Below are positions 7,574-15,827 of a stretch of 64,000 bases of DNA, piece after piece. The DNA lies in the NCBI RefSeq assembly GCF_900108475.1, contig NZ_FNWO01000006.1, forward strand, positions 232,356 through 296,355, in the 5' to 3' direction. The stretch comes from Magnetospirillum fulvum. GTDB lineage: Bacteria > Pseudomonadota > Alphaproteobacteria > Rhodospirillales > Magnetospirillaceae. A program made the position numbers and the translations under genes. How positions within the stretch are numbered: position 1 is the stretch's first letter; every line of letters starts with the position of its first letter. The notes under the pieces were generated by a model. It searched no databases and was not told the origin of the DNA. It was given only the letters and a program-made list of their open reading frames with translations.

Positions 7574-7897
7574 TCAGAGCAAATTGTTCCGAATGGCGAT
7601 TGCGACCGCCTGTTCGCGAGTCGCCGCCCCCAGTTTGGCCCGTGCCGACGCGATCTGTTTTTCGGCCGTCTTCGGCTTGATCCCGATCGCATCGGCCAGA
7701 TCAATGACTCGCAACCCTTGAGCAAGATAGGTCAGGCATTGCCGTTCACGTTTGCTCAAGATCGGAGAATTATGAACTTCATCGGTCATCATCGCGTCCA
7801 GAACGACATGGCTGACGACACCGTAAGACGTGCCCTCGTTGGGAGCAATTGGGGGATTTCCCCCCTTCCGTCCCCAGCCCTTTGGCGTTGGGGACAT
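7574..7897 (-). CDS. Stand-alone LuxR-type helix-turn-helix protein
   Basis: About 107 residues if it begins at ATG 7897, whose A is shared with the TAA stop of the upstream luxR-type gene (TAATG). ATG codons at 7795 and 7792 would give only 73-74 residues. The only recognisable domain is the C-terminal LuxR HTH (LSKRERQCLTYLAQGLRV to IASARAKLGA). There is no receiver or ligand-binding domain. GerE-like single-domain regulators exist, so it may be functional. It resembles the HTH of the preceding LuxR protein and may have arisen by partial duplication. Confidence 0.7.
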   Translation of the reverse strand: MSPTPKGWGRKGGNPPIAPNEGTSYGVVSHVVLDAMMTDEVHNSPILSKRERQCLTYLAQGLRVIDLADAIGIKPKTAEKQIASARAKLGAATREQAVAIAIRNNLL

Positions 7898-8643
7898 TAA
7901 GGATCGATCAGCCCAAAGATCAGCGCGGAAGCAACCGCCTGGGTCGTCGTCTCCGCATTCAGCTTGTGTCGGGCCGAGGTCAGCCGCTTTTCGATGCAGC
8001 GGTCGGAGACGCGCAGACGGTCGGCAATCTGTTGCTGGGTCAGACCCGTCGCCAGCCGCAGCAGGCATTCGCGCTCGCCGGCGGTCAGGGGATACAGTTC
8101 GCCGATGTGATTTTCACGCAGCCGCAGATCGAAGGCATTGACGAGCGACATGATCGTGTGGCCGCGCTGGGCCCAAATCCTGTCGAATTCGTTCATCGAC
8201 AAGTGTGCGGCGTGGCAGCCGATCGAACTCACCCCCAATCCATTGGCAAAGTGCATCGGGATCGACACCCCGGCGATGACGCCGAAATCGTAATCAAGCT
8301 CGAGTGAATTGCGGGATTCCTGCGGCATCGCGACCACATGGCTTCTGTCGCTCCACAGGATCGGGTCGGTTTTGGCCCGAGCGTAGCGAACGTACCCGTC
8401 GCACAGGAACAGATCCTGCGACATTTTCTCTTCGTGCCAAGCGGGGGCGATGCTGTTGATGACCAGGAACAGATCCCGGTCCGGGTCCGGCATCGCTTCG
8501 GTGCCGTAGATCATGCCCGTGATCCCGAACTCGGCCAGATGACGATGAAGCCGGGCCCACAAATCGTCCCGGTTCGCGGCTTGGCGGAAATCGTCGATGG
8601 CATCCAGAACCCGCTGGGAGGAGAGGTTTTGGAGACGAATCAT
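7897..8643 (-). CDS. LuxR-family regulator with autoinducer-binding-like domain (no synthase nearby)
   Basis: A 248-residue protein with an N-terminal signal-binding domain (about 20-165) and a C-terminal LuxR HTH (LTAGERECLLRLATGLTQ). Aligning to TraR-type numbering by spacing, W57, D70 and W85 are present as W69, D82 and W97. Tyr61 is replaced by Lys73 and Pro71 by Gly83, so the ligand may not be an ordinary acyl-homoserine lactone. No luxI-type gene occurs in the window. Its ATG overlaps the MFS gene stop (ATGA), and its stop overlaps the start of the HTH protein. Confidence 0.85.
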   Translation of the reverse strand: MIRLQNLSSQRVLDAIDDFRQAANRDDLWARLHRHLAEFGITGMIYGTEAMPDPDRDLFLVINSIAPAWHEEKMSQDLFLCDGYVRYARAKTDPILWSDRSHVVAMPQESRNSLELDYDFGVIAGVSIPMHFANGLGVSSIGCHAAHLSMNEFDRIWAQRGHTIMSLVNAFDLRLRENHIGELYPLTAGERECLLRLATGLTQQQIADRLRVSDRCIEKRLTSARHKLNAETTTQAVASALIFGLIDP

Positions 8644-9815
8644 CCGGCGCTCCTCGATATCCGACCCGACCGAAACAGAAAGACGGCGTAAATCAGGAAC
8701 AAAATGACGGAACTGACCATCAGTCCCTGAGGATTGAGGCTGTCCATCGCAAATCCGTGCAGGGGCGAACCGGTCAGGCTGCCGAGCGCATAGAGAGTTC
8801 CAAACACGGCGTTGGCGGCGACCAAAGCCGAGCCGTGAAACCGATCCGCCAGTTGAGCCAGGGACAGCGAATAGATCGAGGAGACCACTCCGCCCCACAG
8901 CATCATGATCGCGAACAGGACCGCCGGACTCGAAACCGTCAACGGCAAGACGGTCGGGATCAGCAGGGCGATCCCGCAGGAGACAACGAGAACCACTCTC
9001 TTGCCGATGCGGTCGGCCAGAATTCCCAGCGGGATGCTGAACAGCAAGGCCCCCAGCAGAAAGGCACTGGCGGTTCCGACCGCCTGGGTTTCGCTCAGCC
9101 CAAGCCGCAAGACATAAACCGGCATCAGCGTATAGGGCACAGCCTCGAACAGGCCGAACACCAGGGCGCCAAAGACAGGGACGACCATAAAGGCGGAAAG
9201 CGGCAACCGGACCGCGCCGGACGGCGCATCGGTGGCGGCGGGGGCTGGGGGGGCGTCCCGGATCGCGCCCAGCAGGACGGCGCTGGCGGTCGTGAAGGCC
9301 AGGATCAGCAGGATCGGCGGCCACCCCTCCAGCCCGATCGTCGGGACGACAAGGGCTCCGCTCGCGGCTCCGGTGCAGAACGCGGCGTTATAAATGCCAA
9401 GATTGCGGGCACGGCAGGCAGAGGGTGAGGCGGCGTTGACCCAATATTCGATCAGCCGGAACGCCAGTCCGCAGCAGCCGCCGAACAAAAAGCGCAGCCC
9501 CAGCCAAGCCTCTTGATCGTACAGCAGGGGAAAGCCGGTCAGGGCAATGGCGGCCACGGCCAGAAGGGTCGGCAGGAGCAGTTTGGGATTGAAGCGGCGG
9601 AGCGCCCACGGCATCAGCGGCGTTCCGAGGAGCCAGCCCAGCGGAGGCATCGCGGCGTTCAGACCGATGGCCGTCGCCGAGGCGCCCATACGGTTCATCG
9701 ACAGATCGACATACGCATAAGACGCCCCAACCGCCGTTGCCAGCAGAGCCGTTGCGATTGATATTACCGGAAGGTTCAATGTTCTTTGTTGCGAACAGAC
9801 AATAGACCCATCCAA
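8640..9815 (-). CDS. Major facilitator superfamily transporter
   Basis: A 391-residue protein with about twelve hydrophobic segments in two halves. The DRIGKR loop, as ILADRIGKRVVLVVSC, is the characteristic MFS cytoplasmic motif and begins the second-half helices. The start at 9815 has GGAG about 10 bases upstream. The substrate cannot be inferred from sequence. Being first in an overlapping gene set with a LuxR receptor, it may move the signal or a compound whose synthesis is under its control; this is speculative. Confidence 0.82.
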   Translation of the reverse strand: MDGSIVCSQQRTLNLPVISIATALLATAVGASYAYVDLSMNRMGASATAIGLNAAMPPLGWLLGTPLMPWALRRFNPKLLLPTLLAVAAIALTGFPLLYDQEAWLGLRFLFGGCCGLAFRLIEYWVNAASPSACRARNLGIYNAAFCTGAASGALVVPTIGLEGWPPILLILAFTTASAVLLGAIRDAPPAPAATDAPSGAVRLPLSAFMVVPVFGALVFGLFEAVPYTLMPVYVLRLGLSETQAVGTASAFLLGALLFSIPLGILADRIGKRVVLVVSCGIALLIPTVLPLTVSSPAVLFAIMMLWGGVVSSIYSLSLAQLADRFHGSALVAANAVFGTLYALGSLTGSPLHGFAMDSLNPQGLMVSSVILFLIYAVFLFRSGRISRSAG

Positions 9816-10223
9816 TTTTTTGCTCCGGCAAACAATAATGCGATATCAACTTTCGATAACGACGTTTATGACCTTATGTCTGTCGATGCGCATCCCGTGT
9901 TGATCGCAATTTAAGATGGGATTAAACTATCCAAAGGAAGTATATCGCGTTCCGATAGGTTAAGGGTTAGACCTAATATGTTCATCATGGCTAAAGATGT
10001 GCCCATGACGCTCATATCTCATCAATATGTATATACCATTGAGGTTGAGTGGCGCGATCCCTGTCTCGCAGGCGGGACGGTGGCGGCGACAATTCACGCA
10101 TTGCCTTCGCCCGGCCGAACGGCCCGAATCGGGGTGTTTTCGTCGGCCTGTCGATAAGGGGACTATCGCGGCGCGCATCCTGTGGCATAAGAAGCCCACC
10201 ACGCCACGGGAACCCAGCCGCAC
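9816..10223. other. Intergenic region between divergent MFS and ABC-F genes
   Basis: About 408 bases, of which 9816-10050 are noticeably AT-rich for this genome and should hold both divergent promoters. I looked for a lux-box-like dyad, tRNA or small gene and saw none that is convincing. Short open frames at 10027-10240 lack a ribosome site and look like chance. Confidence 0.5.
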
Positions 10224-11843
10224 ATGATCCGTTTCGATAACATCACCAAGCAGAACAGCCACCGTATCCTCTTTTTCGAAGCGTCCGCCGCGCTTTACCG
10301 GGGCGAGAAAGTCGGCCTTGTCGGTCCCAACGGTGCGGGCAAGACCACGCTGTTTCGGATGATCGCGGGCGAAGAGGTGCCCGACGAGGGGCAGGTGGCG
10401 ATCGAGAAACAGGTCTCGATCGGCTATTTCAACCAGGATGTCGGCGAAATGTCCGGCCGCAGCGCGGTTGCCGAAGTGATGGACGGGGCCGGTCCGGTCA
10501 GCAGTGTGGCGGCGGACTTGGCCAGCCTCGAAGCGGCGATGTGCGATCCCGATCGCGCCGACATGGACGCGATCATCGAGCGCTATGGCGAGGTCCAGGC
10601 CCGCTTCGAGGAACTGGGCGGCTACGAACTGGAGGGGAAGGCCCGGGAAGTTCTGGCCGGGCTTAGTTTCAGCCAGGAGATGATGGATTCCGACGTGGGA
10701 GCGCTGTCGGGCGGCTGGAAGATGCGCGTTGCGCTCGCCCGCATCCTGCTGATGCGGCCCGACGCGATGCTGCTCGACGAGCCGAGCAACCATCTCGACC
10801 TCGAAAGTCTGATCTGGCTGGAGGGATTCCTGAAGGGCTATGACGGCGCTCTGCTGATGACCTCGCACGACCGCGAATTCATGAACCGGATCGTCACCAA
10901 GATCGTCGAGATCGACGGCGGAACCCTGACCAGCTATTCCGGCGATTACGAATTCTACGAGCGGCAGCGGGCGCTGAACGAAAAGCAGCAGCAGGCCCAG
11001 TTCGAGCGGCAGCAGGCGATGCTGGCGAAGGAACTGAAATTCATCGAGCGGTTCAAGGCGCGGGCCTCGCATGCGGCCCAGGTGCAAAGCCGGGTCAAGA
11101 AGCTCGACAAGATCGAACGCTTCGAACCGCCCCGGCGGCGTCAGATCGTGTCGTTCGACTTCCCGCCCGCCCCGCGGTCGGGCGAAGACGTCGCGGTCTT
11201 TCGCAACGTGCACAAGGGCTATGGCAGCCGGACCATCTATCAGGGGCTCGACCTCACCATCCGCCGCCGCGAACGCTGGTGCGTGATGGGCGTCAACGGC
11301 GCGGGCAAATCGACCCTGCTCAAGCTGGTGGCGGGCGCGACCGAACCGGATCAGGGCTCCGTCTCGGTCGGCGGCAGCGTCAAGATGGGCTATTTCTCCC
11401 AGCACGCGATGGAGTTGCTGGATGGCGACGCCACCGTGTTCGAATCGCTCGAAAGCTCGTTTCCTCAGGCCAATCAGGGATCGCTGCGGGCGCTGGCCGG
11501 GTGTTTCGGCTTTTCCGGCGACGATGTCGAAAAGAAATGCCGCGTCCTTTCCGGGGGTGAAAAGGCCCGCCTCGTGATGGCGATCATGCTGTTCAATCCG
11601 CCCAACTTCCTGGTGCTGGACGAACCGACCAACCATCTCGATCTCGATACCAAGGAAATGCTGATCAAGGCGCTGGCCAATTACGAGGGCACGATGCTGT
11701 TCGTGTCGCACGACCGGCATTTCCTGGCGACGCTGTCCAACCGCGTGCTGGAACTGACCCCCGACGGCATCCACCAATATAGCGGCGGCTATACCGAGTA
11801 CGTGGCGCGCACCGGGCATGAAGCGCCCGGATTGCATAGCTGA
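10224..11843 (+). CDS. ABC-F family ATPase (YbiT-like translation factor type)
   Basis: A 539-residue soluble protein with two ATP-binding cassettes and no membrane domain. Walker A motifs are GPNGAGKTT (first) and GVNGAGKST (second). Signature and Walker B regions read ALSGGWKMRVALAR with MLLDEPSNHLDL, and LSGGEKARLVMA with LVLDEPTNHLDL. The inter-domain linker with many Gln/Glu/Lys residues (LNEKQQQAQFERQQAML) is the ABC-F P-site tRNA interaction motif region. The WKMR variant in the first signature resembles YbiT. Members act on ribosomes rather than as transporters. Confidence 0.9.
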   Translation: MIRFDNITKQNSHRILFFEASAALYRGEKVGLVGPNGAGKTTLFRMIAGEEVPDEGQVAIEKQVSIGYFNQDVGEMSGRSAVAEVMDGAGPVSSVAADLASLEAAMCDPDRADMDAIIERYGEVQARFEELGGYELEGKAREVLAGLSFSQEMMDSDVGALSGGWKMRVALARILLMRPDAMLLDEPSNHLDLESLIWLEGFLKGYDGALLMTSHDREFMNRIVTKIVEIDGGTLTSYSGDYEFYERQRALNEKQQQAQFERQQAMLAKELKFIERFKARASHAAQVQSRVKKLDKIERFEPPRRRQIVSFDFPPAPRSGEDVAVFRNVHKGYGSRTIYQGLDLTIRRRERWCVMGVNGAGKSTLLKLVAGATEPDQGSVSVGGSVKMGYFSQHAMELLDGDATVFESLESSFPQANQGSLRALAGCFGFSGDDVEKKCRVLSGGEKARLVMAIMLFNPPNFLVLDEPTNHLDLDTKEMLIKALANYEGTMLFVSHDRHFLATLSNRVLELTPDGIHQYSGGYTEYVARTGHEAPGLHS

Positions 11844-11992
11844 TCGTGTGCCGGGATCGGACGGCGTGACGCACCCGGGTCATCGGTCGCCTCTGTCCTG
11901 GTCAAAAAGAGCAAGATCCTCCAAGGCATCGGCCGCCCTTCGGGGCGACGATGGGGGCGAGACAACAACGCCCCATGTCGGGAGGTGCCCAA

Positions 11993-12370
11993 ATGACAAC
12001 GACGATGATTGATCTGTTGGCGGAAGGAAACCGGACGGAGCCATCCGCCGCCGAAACGGGCTGGGCGCCGCATCCGACCTTTCCGGGGGTTCAGGTGAAA
12101 CCGTTGATCCGGGGTGCGGCCTCTGGCGGAGCGTTCAGCACCCTGCTGGTCCGGATCGCGCCGGGCGGCGCGATGCTGCCCCACGCGCACGACGGACAAA
12201 CAGAGCAGCATTTCGTGGTCGGTGGCGGCGGCACGGCCGATCTGGCGGGGCGGACGGTCGAGTATGCCCCCGGCGCGCTGATGGTGATCCCACGGGCGAC
12301 CCCACACTCGCTGGAGGCCGGAGCGGATGGTATGGTGTTGATGGCGGTGTTCTCACCCGCGATCAACTGA
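11993..12370 (+). CDS. Small cupin-domain protein
   Basis: A 125-residue single cupin domain: metal-ligand motif PHAHDGQTEQHFVV, later glycine-rich strands and PRATPHSLEAG, the second cupin motif. GGGAGGTG precedes the ATG at 11993; the frame is open to 11951 but has no better start. Cupins of this kind may bind a small molecule or be regulators' partners; the substrate is unknown. It lies 19 bases before an AraC regulator and is likely co-transcribed with it. Confidence 0.75.
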   Translation: MTTTMIDLLAEGNRTEPSAAETGWAPHPTFPGVQVKPLIRGAASGGAFSTLLVRIAPGGAMLPHAHDGQTEQHFVVGGGGTADLAGRTVEYAPGALMVIPRATPHSLEAGADGMVLMAVFSPAIN

Positions 12371-12389
12371 CCCGGCGCGGAGAGAGACG

Positions 12390-13166
12390 ATGGTCGATCG
12401 GGTGTGCCATCGAGCGGATGAAAGCGGAGAGATCAGCTCCGTGCGGGTCGAAGGCGATTCGGCCGCCACGCCGTGGCACGCCCACCTTTCCCTGGTGCTG
12501 GGGCTGGTCGATCGCGGACACCGCACGCTGCATCTGCCCAGCGGACCGGTTGCGCTCGGCCCTGGTGACGGCTTTGTGATTCCGCCCGACACACCGCACG
12601 CCTGGGCGGCGGGGACCAGCGGCCAACACCGCGTTCTCGTCCTTGGCCCCCGCTTGCTCCACGATTCATTTTGGGCGGCGGGAGCAATCCGCGACCCGGC
12701 CTGGACCCAAGCTTTCGACCGCGCGTTCGCACGTGTCGAGACCGGCGGACCGTTGGCGCGGGCCGAGGCGGACTCGCTGCTGGGTCAAACGAGCCGCCTC
12801 GCCGGGGCGGCTGACGGACGGCGGTTGGTGCCCGGCCCGTTGCGGATGGCGCGACGCGAAGCGGTGGAACAGGTGGAGGCGCGGCTCGACCTCACCGAGC
12901 TTGCCCGCCGGGTTGGCCTCTCCCCTTTCCACCTGCACAGACTCTATCGGCGGACCTGGGGCTTGACCCCGGCCGAACATCGCCTGGAAGCCCGTCTGCG
13001 CCACGCCCGCACCCTGATCCTCCAGGGCACGACGATCGCCGATGCCGCCGCCGCGACCGGCTTTGCCGACCAGAGCCATTTCAGCCGAGCCTTCCGCCGC
13101 CTGATGGGAGTGCCGCCGGGGATGTGGGCGCGGCAGATTCGCCCCGCCCGCAGGCTTGGGCGGTAA
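12390..13166 (+). CDS. AraC-family regulator with N-terminal cupin-like domain
   Basis: A 258-residue protein: N-terminal AraC-binding fold (WHAHLSLVLGLVDRG, PPDTPHAW) and C-terminal double HTH (LDLTELARRVGLSPFHLHRLYRR and the second-helix block IADAAAATGFADQSHFSRAFRR). The last motif, GFADQSHFSRAFR, is diagnostic for AraC/XylS proteins. The ligand is unknown. The paired cupin gene upstream suggests both respond to the same small molecule. Confidence 0.88.
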   Translation: MVDRVCHRADESGEISSVRVEGDSAATPWHAHLSLVLGLVDRGHRTLHLPSGPVALGPGDGFVIPPDTPHAWAAGTSGQHRVLVLGPRLLHDSFWAAGAIRDPAWTQAFDRAFARVETGGPLARAEADSLLGQTSRLAGAADGRRLVPGPLRMARREAVEQVEARLDLTELARRVGLSPFHLHRLYRRTWGLTPAEHRLEARLRHARTLILQGTTIADAAAATGFADQSHFSRAFRRLMGVPPGMWARQIRPARRLGR

Positions 13167-13194
13167 CATTGTTAGGTGGCTGTCATCCGGGAAC

Positions 13195-13231
13195 GCCATG
13201 CGGGGCAACTCGAAGATTTGCCCCGCATGGC
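13195..13231 (+). terminator. Perfect 14-bp hairpin after the AraC gene
   Basis: GCCATGCGGGGCAA (13195-13208) and TTGCCCCGCATGGC (13218-13231) form a perfect stem with a 9-base loop 28 bases after the AraC stop. There is no T-run. It separates the AraC unit from the restriction-modification genes. A second smaller repeat, GGTGT-CGTA-ACACC, follows at about 13240-13253. Confidence 0.6.
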
Positions 13232-13349
13232 CTCGAAGAGGTGTCGTAACACCACCTCGCCGAACGGTTAGAACATAACAAGTACTTCTAGCAGAGACCG
13301 CCTCGACTTGGTAGAATCCACGCCGAAGCTCCCAGGGTAAGGTCGAGGC

Positions 13350-14579
13350 ATGTCGCGCAACTCCTTTGTTTCACTCTTCTCCGGCGCGGGCGGACTCGAC
13401 GTCGGCCTGGAGGAGGCTGGCTGGCGTTGCCACTACGCGTCCGACCTGGATAGCGATGCCGTCGAGACCCTGACTTTGAACAAGGGGCGGCGGCTGGCGC
13501 GCTCGGCCGCCCTGGAACACGCCTTCGTCGAACGCGCCGACGTGCGCCGCTCGACCGGCCGCGACATCCTGGCCAAAGGCGGGATCGGACGCGGCGACGT
13601 CACGCTGCTGGCAGGCGGCCCTCCGTGCCAGTCCTGGAGCAGCGCCGGGCACCAGAAGGGATTCGAGGACCCGCGCGGCCAACTCTTCGCCGACTTCGTC
13701 CGCCTTGCCGGAGAGATGGACGTTCGATGGCTGTTGTTCGAGAACGTCAGGGGGCTTCTGACCGCTCGCGGCCCGGACGGGGTGCCGGGAACAGCCTTGC
13801 ACCTGATCCGCAGCCGGTTGCTGAACGAAGCCGGGTTCCAGACCTCCGTGGCCCTCCTCAACGCCGCCGACTACGGCCTGCCCCAGCGGCGAGTTCGCTT
13901 GTTTGTCGTCGGCTTTCGCACGGGTGACGTACCGCCGTTCCCCGTTGCCACCCACGCGAAGATTCCGGCCCCGGGCCTGACCTCCTGGGTGCCCCTGGGG
14001 CGTTGCCTCGCCTCCCTCGCCCCCCTCTCGGACGACGAGGTGATCCGCCCGTCCGGAAAACTGGCGACGGAGTTGGCCCTTGTGGCACCGGGATCGGGGG
14101 TGAAGAGCCCCGGCAAGGCCGAAACCACCCGCCCCGGCGGGCACTGGGGCTACAAGCAGGGGGCTTTCGTCGCCGACCTCGACCTTCCTGCCCGCACGGT
14201 CACCGCCAGCGCCCAACAAGACTGGGTGAAAGACCCGGCCCTGGGGTTGCGGCGGTTGTGCCCCAGGGAGTGCGCGGCGATCCAGACCTTCCCCGCCTCT
14301 TGGGTTTTCGCAGGCAACAGAACCAGCCAATACCGGCAGATCGGCAACGCCGTTCCGCCCGCGCTTGCCGAGCAGGTCGGCCGGGCTCTGCTTGACCACG
14401 TCGAAGCGCAACCGGCTGACATGGTCGCCCGCCACTCTACGTTGCTGCCCCTGCACGACCATTTGCTGAAGGCCGTCCACTACACCGCGAAGGAGGAGGC
14501 CCGCAACGGTCCCTCCCGCAGGGCCGCCGCCCCCAAGAGAGTTTCCAGAATCCCCGTCGCACACGCCAAGGCGATCTGA
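13350..14579 (+). CDS. DNA cytosine-C5 methyltransferase (type II modification enzyme)
   Basis: A 409-residue enzyme with the ordered C5-methyltransferase motifs: SAM-binding FSGAGGLDVGLE (near residue 10), catalytic GGPPCQSWS with Cys93, ENVRG, QRRVRLFVVG, a target-recognition region (about 190-310), and the closing QIGNAVPP. GAGG lies just ahead of the ATG. Its stop overlaps the endonuclease start (TGATG). It should methylate the site cut by that enzyme. The recognition sequence cannot be read from the protein. Confidence 0.93.
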   Translation: MSRNSFVSLFSGAGGLDVGLEEAGWRCHYASDLDSDAVETLTLNKGRRLARSAALEHAFVERADVRRSTGRDILAKGGIGRGDVTLLAGGPPCQSWSSAGHQKGFEDPRGQLFADFVRLAGEMDVRWLLFENVRGLLTARGPDGVPGTALHLIRSRLLNEAGFQTSVALLNAADYGLPQRRVRLFVVGFRTGDVPPFPVATHAKIPAPGLTSWVPLGRCLASLAPLSDDEVIRPSGKLATELALVAPGSGVKSPGKAETTRPGGHWGYKQGAFVADLDLPARTVTASAQQDWVKDPALGLRRLCPRECAAIQTFPASWVFAGNRTSQYRQIGNAVPPALAEQVGRALLDHVEAQPADMVARHSTLLPLHDHLLKAVHYTAKEEARNGPSRRAAAPKRVSRIPVAHAKAI

Positions 14580-15496
14580 TGCCCCAGACGGTGGAAAGCC
14601 TCAAATCCTTCCACGCAGCCAGGGCCGCCGAGGCCAAACGTCTCTACCAAGAGGCTCGCGACCCCGTGGAGAGCGCCAAGGACTGGCGGGCCGAGTTGCG
14701 CGCCGCGAGGCAGGTGCTGGCGAGGGCATTGCGAGCCTCCGACTACTTCGCCGACGTGGCGTCCGCGCTGCGCGAGAATGGCGGCCACATGCTGGCTTTG
14801 AGGCATGTCATGGCCCCGCCGATCAGCCAGGACCAATTCAAGCTGCTGTGTCCCGACTGGTCCAAAGGGAGCGAGAACAACGACAAGCCGGTGGCCCCGG
14901 GTGTGGCCGTCGCTGTCGCCGCGACTTTTGGCGCTTGGCGTGACCGCCACCTCACCCGATGGCTCGACACGGGACGGAGGCCGACCCGCGTCGAAATGCG
15001 GGAGATCCTGCTTACGTTGGCCCCGCTGATCGCCAACCAGACCGTGGCCACGAGTCGGCGCAACCGCCTCGCCGCCCGGCAAGAACAGGCGGTCGTGGCG
15101 CTGCTCGAACGGAAAGGGTGGGCCCGTCTTCCCAGCAGCCTCATCGACCGGCGAGCGGCAGTGCCTGAACGACACTTCATGCACAAGACCCGCTTCGCCA
15201 CCGCGACGGCGGCCCCGCAGGAAGTGGACGTGGCGTGCGGCCTGCGGAATACCGTCGTCCTCGCGATGGAATGCAAGGTCACCAACGACGAGACGAACTC
15301 GGTCAAACGGGTGAACGACGTTCTTAAGAAGGCCGAGGCGTGGAAAACCCACTGGGGCAGCTTCGTCATAACAGCCGCGTTGCTGGACGGCGTCATCGCC
15401 GCGAAGGACGTTGAGCGCTTGATCGATGCCAAGGTCCGGGTGTTCTGGTCCCACGACCTCGACAGCTTCTCGGCTTGGCTGGACGACCAGTTCTGA
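14579..15496 (+). CDS. XamI-like type II restriction endonuclease
   Basis: A 305-residue protein overlapping the methyltransferase stop by one base. A PD-(D/E)xK-type core is visible: Asp217 (EVDVACGL), then Glu231-Cys-Lys233 (MECKVTN), followed by NSVKRVNDVLKKAEAW, which resembles the XamI endonuclease family from memory. Genes of this family usually pair with a methyltransferase, as here. XamI itself cuts GTCGAC, but specificity can differ among relatives. The pair sits beside a tRNA gene with no integrase, consistent with horizontal acquisition. Confidence 0.75.
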   Translation: MPQTVESLKSFHAARAAEAKRLYQEARDPVESAKDWRAELRAARQVLARALRASDYFADVASALRENGGHMLALRHVMAPPISQDQFKLLCPDWSKGSENNDKPVAPGVAVAVAATFGAWRDRHLTRWLDTGRRPTRVEMREILLTLAPLIANQTVATSRRNRLAARQEQAVVALLERKGWARLPSSLIDRRAAVPERHFMHKTRFATATAAPQEVDVACGLRNTVVLAMECKVTNDETNSVKRVNDVLKKAEAWKTHWGSFVITAALLDGVIAAKDVERLIDAKVRVFWSHDLDSFSAWLDDQF

Positions 15497-15610
15497 GCCT
15501 CTGAAGCTCTCGCTTCGCGAGGGGGGCATCCGACGAGCCGCCCGCGGGGCGAATCGCGTCCACAGCCTGGGTGAGGCTGGGAGGATCGTCTCAAAAATGG
15601 GGAGAAGCTT

Positions 15611-15687
15611 TGGCGCACCCGACAGGATTCGAACCTGTGACCCCCGCCTTCGGAGGGCGGTACTCTATCCAGCTGAGCTACGGGTGC
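15611..15687 (-). tRNA. tRNA-Arg (anticodon CCG)
   Basis: On the minus strand the acceptor stem GCACCCG pairs with CGGGTGC. The D-arm is TAGCTCAGCTGGATAGAG and the T-arm contains GGTTCGAATCC. The anticodon stem CCGCC/GGCGG encloses CTCCGAA, giving anticodon CCG for codon CGG. CCA is encoded at 15613-15611. The tRNA 3' end points to the restriction-modification genes. Confidence 0.95.
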
Positions 15688-15827
15688 TACGCAGAAGCAA
15701 GGGGCGACACTGTATGTCAGGGTCGGGGCGGATGCAACGGTCAAAATGACAAACGGCAACCGCTCTTGTCGCATTGGCGCGGCGGGGCCATCTGGATCGG
15801 ACGGGAACGACACAGGATCACAAGACA

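Noticed and set aside
10027..10240. Short open frames (63-66 residues) upstream of the ABC-F gene
   Set aside because: No ribosome site, no domain or hydrophobic signal, and two overlapping frames are equally open, which is expected by chance.
15497..15610. Attachment-site direct repeat of the tRNA-Arg 3' end flanking the restriction-modification genes
   Set aside because: No copy of the tRNA 3' end is visible near 13170-13349, and no integrase exists, so a classic integrative island is not supported.
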